64,000 nt of DNA from Globodera rostochiensis (Eukaryota; Nematoda; Chromadorea; Rhabditida; Heteroderidae). Location of the stretch: the NCBI GenBank assembly GCA_018350325.1, contig JAEVLN010000002.1, positions 2,150,288 through 2,214,287 of the forward strand. Direction: 5' to 3'. The notes beneath the pieces are model-generated. The model searched no databases. It saw only the letters and a program-made list of their open reading frames with translations, and was not told the DNA's origin. Both the position numbers and the translations under genes were made by a program. Shown piece by piece: positions 1-7,993 of the stretch; within the stretch, counting starts at the first letter, position 1, and every line of letters begins with the position of its first letter.

Positions 1-30
1 AAAAAATTATAATTTAAGGAAGATGTGCAG

Positions 31-129
31 GAGGAGGACACTGGCAGTAATTCGAATACAACAGCAAAGTCGACAAATATTTCGTTAGAAAACATTCGGC
101 CCCCACGGGGGTTGGCTCCAAGGATTTAA
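31..129 (+). CDS. possible 3' terminal exon, unknown protein
   Basis: After an AG at 29-30 there are 32 open codons ending in TAA at 127-129. The peptide begins EEDTGSNSNTT and ends RGLAPRI; it is hydrophilic and Ser/Thr/Asn-rich, like a disordered C-terminus. The rest of the gene would lie outside the window to the left. The exon is short and has no domain, so it may be chance. Confidence 0.2.
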   Translation, partial: EEDTGSNSNTTAKSTNISLENIRPPRGLAPRI

Positions 130-477
130 ATTGTGCCTTTTTATTATTTTAATTCACACACTTTGTTTAATCTTTATGCCTTATTTAAAACAAAAAAAAA
201 ACAAACAAAATAATTGGAATAAATGAATATTTTTAAAAATTAATTTAAAATTATTTTTTATTAGTTAACAGTTATTAAAGAGCCTTTTTATGAAGCCTTA
301 AAAATTGAGGAGACTGCCACATTTCTCTGTTAAAATATATATTTTGTCATTTTTTAGAGCCTTTAGGGCATACAATATTTTTCTGTTTTAAAGTATTACG
401 TGACACGTTGCCCAGAACAACTGTACTCTTTCCGGACTTAAACGAAACTAGATTAAAATTGCAATACTTCAACTTAC
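130..477. other. AT-rich intergenic stretch, nothing recognised
   Basis: Low-complexity AT-rich DNA without a coding segment, repeat or RNA that I can recognise. Confidence 0.5.
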
Positions 478-666
478 CGGGAAACGATCAGCATCGAACT
501 TTTTCAATTCGTAGCTGTCGGCGTCGAAATATTTCCGGCGTTCCGCCTTGAAGGCCTCGTCGGTGGATAAGAAAGCTCAGTTCAATTTTACGAGCGCCTT
601 CTTTAGCCGTCGCCGTTGTTCCGGCACTAATCCAACAACTTCACACGGCGCAAAAATTCGGGCCTG
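478..666 (-). pseudogene. unknown exon with one in-frame TGA
   Basis: Read on the minus strand, about 60 codons are open from an AG acceptor-like site near 667 to a good GTAAGT donor at 477, apart from one TGA at 577-579. The peptide before the stop includes VGLVPEQRRRLKKAL and after it STDEAFKAERRKYFDAD, with strongly coding-like composition. The TGA sits where a Trp codon (TGG) would be one base away. I do not recognise the family. It could be a decayed exon, a sequencing error, or a genuine stop of a short gene. Confidence 0.4.
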
Positions 667-836
667 CTGTTAGGCGCGGAACCGGCGAACAAATTTCTCT
701 TAGAGGATGACACACGTGGAGTTTGGCACAATTTTGCGCGGGCAGACGGGCTTAATGAACGCTTTAAGCGACTGATCACTGCCAGGGCTTTTATGGCTTA
801 TGAATTTGGCGACTGATCGGCTGGAAATTCATAAAT

Positions 837-1145
837 TTATTTCGGAACCTTTAACTTACTTAGTGATTCTTTGATCTTGCTCACAGCTCTTTGTCGTGCG
901 CGTTCGCTCTTTGCTGCAAATTTTACAGACGGCCGTCCGCGCGGCGTTCTGTTGTGCGCATTGTTAGCATTTGCCGGCGCTTGCTCCACTCGAACCAGGC
1001 ATTGCCGTTGCTCATCCAGGCGTTGATGGAGTTCAGTGTTCTGCCTCTCATCAGCTGCAAATTCCGCTGCTGGAGTCCCTGTATGACTACGCGCAAATTC
1101 TTTACTTCTGTATTTGGGGAAAAGTTTAAAAAACCCACAAAACAC
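837..1145 (-). CDS. hypothetical basic, coiled-coil-like ORF (102 aa), possibly TE-related
   Basis: A 102-codon minus-strand ORF. The middle (about residues 30-60) is Glu/Gln/Arg-rich and could form a coiled coil (NTELHQRLDEQRQ). The C-terminal third has the pattern RGRPSVKF followed by SERARQRAVSKI. Strings of the form GRPxxxF...SxRxKRR occur in some transposon-associated proteins of invertebrates, which is the only hint of function. A second minus-strand frame is open over the same bases, so the frame choice is uncertain. No splice partners were found. Confidence 0.3.
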   Translation of the reverse strand: MFCGFFKLFPKYRSKEFARSHTGTPAAEFAADERQNTELHQRLDEQRQCLVRVEQAPANANNAHNRTPRGRPSVKFAAKSERARQRAVSKIKESLSKLKVPK

Positions 1146-1238
1146 ACCATTTTCGACATCTTCTATTTGCCTGACAAAAGTTTCAATTGTTTTTCAGCTT
1201 CTCCTCGCCACTAAAATTTTTTAATTTATTTTTTTCAG

Positions 1239-1445
1239 GTTAACGGCATTTCGGGCAAATTTGTATTCAACGGTTGGCCCAAAGCTCACTGCAATTTTGG
1301 TTGGGGCAAAGAAAATGGAAACGCATGTAAACAATTCGGTGGCAGAACAGCCGACGACGTCAGCGCCAAACGAAGGCTTTTCTTCGACTTTTGCCCGCAG
1401 AAATGCAATAAAATTCGAAAATGCATCTCGAATAGCCGACCTTAA
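1239..1445 (+). CDS. cysteine-containing terminal exon, unknown protein
   Basis: A typical TTTTTTCAG acceptor ends at 1238. It is followed by 68 open codons and TAA at 1443-1445. The peptide starts VNGISGKFVFNGWPKAHC, continues NFGWGKENGNACKQFGG and ends with a Cys pair near FDFCPQKCNK. Composition (Gly/Trp/Cys/Asn) resembles a secreted extracellular domain. A competing frame starting with ATG at 1315 is also open but has a less protein-like composition. Upstream exons are not identified and I assign no family. Confidence 0.4.
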   Translation, partial: VNGISGKFVFNGWPKAHCNFGWGKENGNACKQFGGRTADDVSAKRRLFFDFCPQKCNKIRKCISNSRP

Positions 1446-2384
1446 TTTTCAAAAGCAAGCCCTAAAGATTGAATTTTTCACGACTAATAATTTAAAATCG
1501 GTTTTTGCAAGAAAACGAGGAGGATTCTAACTAAAATCGGCTTCATAATAAATGAATGATCGATCAGCAATCAGTAAAAGTACTTATCGTAAGTAGAGTA
1601 TACGGAGGGCAGGCATTTTGTTGTCATCGAGTTACAGGCGACGATTTAAAATTGCTCATTTTTGGCAAATTTTTAAATGTAAACGATGTAATTTCTTTGC
1701 CCTACCGCATAATTGCGCCATTTTTTATATCAAATTTTTTGCGTCGACGATCAATCAAAAATCGGCGACCGTGATCAAAATCCGTCAGAAATGGCGCGCA
1801 AATATTCATTCATTCGCTACCAATTTTAATTTATTCAAAAAATCACTTATTAAAATTGCATTTTTTGCTTACATTTTTAATAGAATACCTATTACAACAA
1901 AAAAAAGTCAATTGAATTTTAACAAAAAAACAGCAAAATTCGCAAATTTTTCTTCTTTTCGCCGCCGGTTTCTCAATATTTTTTTCTTAAATTGACCCAA
2001 CCATTTATAATTAATTAATCGTGGTCTGTTCTTCTGAATAATCATTGCGACGACAGTGAGTGGAGACAAATTTGAACAGTGACCGGCCAATAAATAAACT
2101 CAAAATGCTTCTTTTTTACTTATCATAAATAAATTCAATTAACACCATTTTAATTTATTGAGGAAACAATTAATTAGTGAAAGAGCAAAAGTTGAACAAC
2201 TTTTTTAGTCTTATCATTTTCATGAATAAATTGATTTTGCTAGTCGAGTCAGTCAAATGCATTCAAAGAATAAAAACAAAAATGCCATTTTTTTTAAAAT
2301 TAATTTAAAAAAATGAAATTGAAAAGTATTTGAAATTATTGTCATAGATTTAAAAACCAAAATGTAGTGCTAAAAAAAGAGGTA
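1446..2384. other. AT-rich stretch without recognised genes
   Basis: Only short random ORFs. No domain, RNA gene or repeat family recognised. Confidence 0.5.
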
Positions 2385-3235
2385 AAATACGGCGCGTTTT
2401 ATTAGTTTTTAGTATGGGTATTCAGTTTTGGTACTTCTTCGGAAAGTTTTGAGAAAGTTAAAACGAGAGGATCCCCCCTCCCCCCTATGGTTTTTTGGCC
2501 AACTTCCAAGAAATATTCTCACAAGTAATGCTGAGTCTTTGCTATTTTTGCTACCCGTATTTGGGGTTTTCATATATTTTTTATTTTTAGAATTTGACCG
2601 AAAAATTGATAAACATCAAAAATAGCTGATTATCAAGTCTATTTTCTGGCATTTCTATAATTATTTTACTATTTCAAGATTAAGATTGTATTATTAGTTT
2701 TGTTGGGTCTTTTTAAAAATTTCTCAGAATTATTTAATAGAAAATCTGTTCGAAATTTTCCCTTAACCAATCTAAATGATAATTATATTAATTTACTACT
2801 ATTTATGCTAATTTTATTAGTTTTTAGTATGGGTATTCAGTTTTGGTACTTCTTCGGAAAGTTTTGAGAAAGTTAAACCGAGAGGATCCCCCCTCCCCCC
2901 TATGGTTTTTTGGCCAACTTCCAAGAAATATTCTAACGAGTAATGCTGAGTCTTTGCTATTTTTGCTACCCGTATTTGGGTTTTTCATATATTTTTTATT
3001 TTTAGAATTTGACCGAAAAATTGATAAACATCGAAAATAGCTGAATTTAACAAGTCTATTTTCCGGCATTTTCTATAATTATTTTACTATTTCAAAGATT
3101 AAGATTGTTTTATTAGATTTGTTGAGTCTTTTTTAAAATTGCACGGAATTAATTAATAATAATTCTGTTCGAAATTTTCCCTTAACCAATCTAAATGATA
3201 ATTATATTAATTTACTACTATTTTATGCTAATTGT
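2385..3235 (+). repeat. tandem duplication of a ~416-bp unit
   Basis: The segment from TTTATTAGTTTTTAGTATGG at about 2399 recurs at about 2815 with high identity over the whole unit (416-bp offset measured at AGTATGGGTATTCAG, 2411 and 2827). It includes the same CCCCCCTCCCCCC run and the same TTCTGTTCGAAATTTTCCC stretch. Both copies contain a 65-codon ORF, but this is open by descent and not evidence for a gene. Copies differ by scattered substitutions and 1-5 bp indels, so the duplication is not brand new. Confidence 0.85.
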
Positions 3236-3725
3236 CGACATATGAATTTTAAATTTTCAGAAGAAAAAAATCAAAATTTGTTGTGCCAAAAATCCATAAA
3301 AATTCATAAAAGCTCAACTTCGAGATACTGATCAAAAAAATCAAGTTAATCAGCCGACCGCCGCCTTCATCGAGACACCAGAAATCCCTCCCATATACTA
3401 AAAATTGGGTAATTTTGAAAAAAAACGCCTGAGGGTATCAATAAAATATGTATGTCAGATAGCCCACAAAAGAACAAAAAATCAAAAATGCGTGATTAGA
3501 GGAAGTCGGTTATTCCATTCATCATTATCCGGTCTCCGGTTATTTGCGAAATTAAATAACCCCTGGGGGAAGGCTATATGAGCTGACACACATTCAACGC
3601 CAAGCACTGCTTGTGAAATGGCAGCCCCCCCCCCTCATTTTTTGTGCATAAAGGCTAACATCTATCGCTATAAATCACAGGACTTTGATGAAAATAGCTT
3701 TTCACACACCCACCTTTTGACTTCC
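3236..3725. other. non-coding stretch
   Basis: No gene recognised. It contains the string CCAAGCACTGCTTGTGAAAT (3601), repeated at 4573, so the right part probably belongs to a dispersed repeat. Confidence 0.4.
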
Positions 3726-4130
3726 CCATACTTGCTCCGTCATCGCATGCTCGCTGTTGGCGGGCCGTTACACGGCCTTTCATTTTTTTTTATCCGGCTT
3801 TTGTTACTTAAAAGTCGTTTTTCATTAATTTTCTCATTTTTCCTTAATTTTCAAGTTTAAACCGGTTCAAAAACCGCTTTAAATTCTCAATTTTGATTTG
3901 CTATTAACTAATTCCTAATTTTGAAAGCCTATATGAGTGGTTTTTCCCATTTTTAAATCAGTGGACAACTGAGTCCCCAGTCAAAAGACACTACCCGGGT
4001 CTGTAACTCTTCGGGGAATGGTTGCCGCAAAAATTTTTTTTTACGGATTCTTATATTACAGCCCGAGAGAAGTCGATTGATATATAATTTGTTCCGTTTT
4101 GCCTCTAGACCATATGATCCATATTTTCAC
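3726..4130 (-). repeat. dispersed repeat X, copy 1
   Basis: Reverse-complement relative of sequences at 7700-7940, 11352-11658 and 33830-34130. Shared blocks are a GCGAGCATGCGATGACGG-like segment (also at 34098), a GAGCCCGGGACTGAAG-like segment followed by GGGGACTCAGTTGTCC, and a TCGATTGATATATA-like end. No ORF. The copy at 11352 has long terminal inverted repeats, so this is probably a decayed MITE. Confidence 0.75.
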
Positions 4131-4273
4131 AAAATTAACTAAATGTTTATTAACTTTGAATTTTTTTTTTTCAGGTTTATTTTCTTTATTTCTCGCCCTT
4201 ACGACCTCCAGCGCTAAATTTTACGTATTGGGTCTTTAAGTCTGAAAAAAACTAATTTTTTTTTGCATCAGAT

Positions 4274-5312
4274 ATGTACTTTAATATTCTTTTGCTTTTA
4301 CTGCATATTCCTCCTCTTGATGCATCATATTCCGACTGTCAACTTAATGAGTGCTTAGACAAATGTGGCATTTTGTTTGACCCAATGCCCGAGGCCTACG
4401 GCACAGAGCGTGTGAGTAGTTTTTGAGGATTTCTTTGGTTGATACAATGAATTTTTAGAAGGTAATTCAGCTAAAATCTTATTGGGATTGACCGATCATA
4501 AAAGCTCTTTTTGTAGAGAAAATAACAAAAAAAAAAATCATTGCCAGGTAATTCTGCCAAATAAAAGCAAACCAAGCACTGCTTGTGAAATAAACAACCA
4601 AACGCATTAATTTGGATTTTTTAGATATCGAATTCTACGCATCAGAAAACCCCGGAAACGACCTTTTTCAATATTTATTGTTAAAATTTAGAAAATCGAT
4701 TTTTAAAAAAATTTGAATTCGGGTCCGGGGTTCGAAATCAAGCAAAATGGAGGTCTGATTCGGATTACGTCCTAGAACAGCCTTAAAAACTGTTTTCTAA
4801 CGTCTTTATAAAATGTTTTCATTTTTTGAAAAAAAAAATTGGGATCCCCATTTTGCAGGATCGGCTTAAGCTTAGAAATGGAATTAAAAGCAAAGAGTAG
4901 ATGAACGTAAAGGAAAAATAAATCAGGACTAAAAATAACATTTAGTCTATGGGAAGTACAGTTACGCCGGAACATTGCTCACCATGGACGGTGCTGCTTC
5001 TGTTTGGGTCAACATATTCGACTAAAAATGTTTTGCTTGACCGGTGCACCGGGTTCATTGTCGCGCCCGATGTAATTCTGACTGCAGCGCATTGTATTTT
5101 TATGAACTACACAGAGCTAGCAATAAGGTGCAAATACCCGGAGAAAATGCAAGCTGAGTTTGGAAACACCGCAAGGTCAGAATTATGGGCACACAGAACC
5201 AAAATTTAAAATGCGGTAATTTTTTGAAGCTTTTTAGAAGTGGGAGAGGTCCGGAAAGCAAAATTTTTTCAATAATCGGCAATCTTGGTTACGAAAATGA
5301 AAACAAAAATTC
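4274..5312 (+). pseudogene. trypsin-like serine protease, N-terminal exons only
   Basis: Exon 1 (4274-4411) starts with ATG and encodes a signal peptide, MYFNILLLLLHIPPLDA, then a short Cys-containing segment (CQLNECLDKC). Exon 2 (4946-5175, same phase) encodes the start of an S1 protease domain: SPWTVLL, then a Cys and GFIVAPDVILTAAHC, which contains the catalytic His. Exon 3 (from 5238, phase consistent) adds a Ile/Gly-rich strand and stops at TGA 5310-5312. The S1 fold also needs a catalytic Asp and a GDSGG Ser. I found neither downstream, so the gene is probably truncated, unless further exons are too diverged to see. The long intron 1 contains dispersed repeat Y. The secreted trypsin assignment rests on the His-site motif. 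Confidence 0.65.
4605..4762 (+). repeat. dispersed repeat Y, copy 1
   Basis: Matches the reverse complement of about 11160-11330: both carry a CGCATCAGAAAACCC-type segment, a GAAACGACCTT segment and a GAATTCGGGTCCGGGG-type segment. A third, weaker relative lies near 25670-25760. Non-coding. It lies inside intron 1 of the trypsin-like gene. Confidence 0.7.
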
Positions 5313-5953
5313 ATGAATTAATTCAAAAATTCATCTTTTGCACGCATTTTAATTTAAAAAATATGGAAATTTTTAATTTTTTAAACATTTTGTTTAAAAT
5401 AGCTATGAATAAGTTTGGGTGCATTTCTGTCCTATACAGCAACCGGAAATATGTAGAACAGAAAGGTTTCACAATTTTGACCAAATTTCTTTAAAGTATT
5501 TTTGAACCAAATTCATTTTTGCTCTATCAATAGAACAAAAAAAGGGATTTCAACTAAATAATAAATTCTTAAATAAAGTCTTTTATTCAATATAATTTTA
5601 AATTAAGTTTTAGCAATTTGGAGCGTTTAAATAGTTTGCTTGGAATTTCTAACAACAATGGGGTTTTGCCCTCAAGAATCACAGTGCAGTTGAGGATCTG
5701 AAAAGCCCAATCGCACCGTTAATGAATATGTTATTCGTTATTGATTTGATTTTCAAAATGGCAAAGGAAACACAGAACCGATCCAAAAAAAGGTACAGGA
5801 AAGAAAATACTGGTCATAAACTAAAAAAATAATCGTTACTTTGTATTTTGATTGTTTCGATGAAAGTTTTAATATAGAGTTTAAATTGGATTTAGTTCAA
5901 ATTTGTGACAAAATACGCGGACAATCAAAAACTAACAAAAACCCGCTTTTCAG
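5313..5953. other. non-coding AT-rich stretch
   Basis: No further exon of the protease is recognisable here and no repeat family is clear. Confidence 0.4.
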
Positions 5954-6130
5954 AATGGCATTTGGTATATTCAACATAAATACGTCCGGGTGAATTTACC
6001 GTGCGATGACAAAACCTCCGCCGATGTTGTTCAAAAATGGATGGAAACGCAGATAATTTTAAATTTAAATGGAACCACTGTTGAAGGCCAAAAGATTATG
6101 CTGGGTCCCAATTTTTCCGTTGACATGTAG
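5954..6130 (+). CDS. possible terminal exon, unknown protein
   Basis: After a TTTTCAG acceptor there are 58 open codons and a TAG. The peptide contains NGIWYIQHKYVRVNLPC and SADVVQKWMETQI, then a hydrophilic tail. The mix of aromatic, Val and Trp residues is coding-like. It could be the C-terminal exon of the upstream protease-like gene, because a WM..QI helix would fit the end of that fold, but I see no GDSGG motif before it. Treat it as unknown. Confidence 0.35.
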   Translation, partial: NGIWYIQHKYVRVNLPCDDKTSADVVQKWMETQIILNLNGTTVEGQKIMLGPNFSVDM

Positions 6131-6278
6131 TAAAATTGTTTGTTTGTTTTTATATACTGATGTGGTAAAGATTCCGGATCACCAAAAATCTTGTCCATAC
6201 GCAATCCGGTCCTGGCGCTTATCTGTAAATGGTTCTAATAAGGAATCTCGTACTTTTCCCGCAGTCTTTACCAAAAAG

Positions 6279-6420
6279 GTGCTTGGACTCTCCACAAAAG
6301 TTGATCCTCTAAATTTTGGAATTGTCTGACCGAAAGGTTGGACTGAAATAGATCTCCTCTCCCAATTACTTCATTAATGATTATACACGATTTTTACCAC
6401 AAATTTACTTTTGACTCTTG
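6279..6420 (+). repeat. isolated, diverged monomer of the 366-bp satellite
   Basis: The bases from GCTTGGACTCTCCACAAAAG to GAAAGGTTGGACTGAAA match the satellite monomer that fills 34.8-51.1 kb. A second matching block, TTTTTACCACAAATTTACTTT, follows at about 6390. The middle of the monomer is missing or unrecognisable. This relic is 28 kb from the array. Confidence 0.75.
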
Positions 6421-6921
6421 ATTCCACTTAATAAGCACATTTTTTTTTTATTTAACATAATGATGTTTTTAAAAATGTATTATGAATCATTTACACATTG
6501 GCTTCCCATTTTCCCATTAAATTCAATTTATGTGAGAACGATAAAAAGATAAGCCAAGTGGCATCACTTTTGTGAACCACTCAATTTATGGGGGAGGGGG
6601 GTGGCAGACCAGGGGATGGGAGCAGTCATCGTGTTTTATTTAATAAAAATGGAATTTTTGGAATATTTTGTGGAGGCTGATCAGCGGAGGATGGGTCGTA
6701 CGTGATTATTCATACATTTCAATCAACTCTGGTAAAGTCTTTAGGAATTTTGTGTGTAGTCCATTGGTGTTTCGAGGTGCATAAATAGCCGTTCTTGCCT
6801 CTCACAAATCACACAAGTGCAACTCTCATTCAATCTTTAGATCACTCCTTCAATCCTTCCACAGTGCTTCCAGTCGGCGCCTTTCCCGCCGGTGGTCCCT
6901 TTGCCTCCGACTGAGCCTTTG
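6421..6921. other. upstream region of the small zinc-finger-like gene
   Basis: No gene. A TATA-like ATAAATA lies at about 6781, 140 bp before the next ATG, and could be a core promoter element. This is position-based inference only. Confidence 0.3.
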
Positions 6922-7536
6922 ATGTCGAATGGAGGCGACGGGTCAGTGTTTTATCTTCGCATTTCTTTGACACCCTCCGATCCTACACCTTTTTCAGCCT
7001 CTTGGCCGGCTCGGCATCAACTCTGTCCAACCCGGACGCTTTGCTGTTGACCTGTGCCTCAGGACAATTGCCCCAGGGTTACATGGCGTGCACCCATCGT
7101 CTGAAGGATGGACATTATTGCGGGTTCGTCTTCTCGACCGAGGAGCAGTGTTTCGCTCACTATAAAAGTGCCCACATCGGAAAGCAGAGCTCACCGAACT
7201 TGGTTAGTTCGACGAACTCACAGGCTTGGGCGATGAGCACCAAGGATGTCTTCCGTGTCAAAGAAAAATACGGAACATGTACTTTACGGAATGCAAAAAA
7301 ATACGGAATGTCAAAAAAACGAAATGCAAAAAACGGAAAATTGCAAAACAAAAAATAAAGGAAAAACGGAATAACGGAATGCCAAAAACGGAATGCAAAA
7401 GAAACGGGGATCATTTTTCTCTTCTCTCTAGGGGCTGATGGCAGAGTTTGGATCAGTGCCAGCCGGTTTCCTCACGCAAGTGAAGTACCCTAATAAAGGG
7501 AGTTTTGAGCAAAAAGGCAAATGTAGTCTGGTGTAG
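6922..7536 (+). CDS. small zinc-finger-like protein, 3 exons, 109 aa
   Basis: Exons 6922-6941, 6998-7202 and 7432-7536 join in one frame across two GT-AG introns (GTCAGT...TTTCAG and GTTAGT...TCTCTAG) to give 109 residues. The centre has Cys and His spaced like a C2H2 finger with an unusually long first loop: C-THRLKDGHY-C, then GFVFSTEEQCFA, then H-YKSA-H (about residues 38-68). It begins MSNGGDGLLAGSAS and ends GSFEQKGKCSLV. No other domain is visible. If the finger binds zinc, the likely role is nucleic-acid or protein binding in the nucleus, but function is unknown. Intron 2 is filled with GGAATGCAAAA-type short repeats. The consistent phases and intact stop make a working gene likely. 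Confidence 0.6.
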
Positions 7537-7580
7537 TGGTGCGGGCCGGAAGGGATGGAGGTGGGGTTTCTAACCCCGAC
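7511..7580 (+). repeat. tRNA-like pol III promoter unit (SINE head), copy 1
   Basis: GTCTGGTGTAGTGGTGCGGG resembles a tRNA A box. About 40 nt later, GGGTTTCTAACCCC resembles a B box. Related units lie at 9130-9205 (plus) and 54434-54509 (minus). The sequence after the B box (TGTGCAAATGATTTT) is shared in part with the 54-kb copy. It overlaps the 3' end of the small zinc-finger-like gene. Confidence 0.45.
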
Positions 7581-7699
7581 TGTGCAAATGATTTTTATGG
7601 CATTCGGTAAGGTTCGGATAATCTAGTTGGGGTCGGGCGGGCTTTTTTCCGGGCAGCCCAACCGGGCGCTGCAATGTAAGAATCCGAAAAATTTTTTGT

Positions 7700-7940
7700 T
7701 GTGCAACCATTCCCTGAAGAGTTACAGACCCGGGACTGAAGTGGCTTTTGAGTGGGGACTCAGTTGTCCAATGATTAAAAAATGGAAAGAATCACTGCGA
7801 CTGTGTCGCTAGAAAATAAAAAAAGAGAATTTAAAGCGGTTTTTGAACCGGAATTTATTCCGATTCTTATATTGCAGACCGAGAGGAGTCGACTGATATA
7901 TATATTTCGTTTGATTTTGAATCTGAGCCCTTTGATACAT
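7700..7940 (+). repeat. dispersed repeat X, copy 2
   Basis: Shares ACCCGGGACTGAAGTGGC, GGGGACTCAGTTGTCC, AAAGCGGTTTTTGAACCGG and the TCGACTGATATATA end with the copies at 3.8, 11.4 and 33.9 kb. Non-coding. Confidence 0.75.
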
Positions 7941-7993
7941 ATTTTGCGAAAATACTGAATGCAACTTTAAATTTTTTAACAAAAGAATTTTTA

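Noticed and set aside
5954..6130. The GDSGG-containing C-terminus of the trypsin-like gene
   Set aside because: No GDSGG or equivalent is seen in this exon or between 5313 and 5953, so it is listed as unknown.
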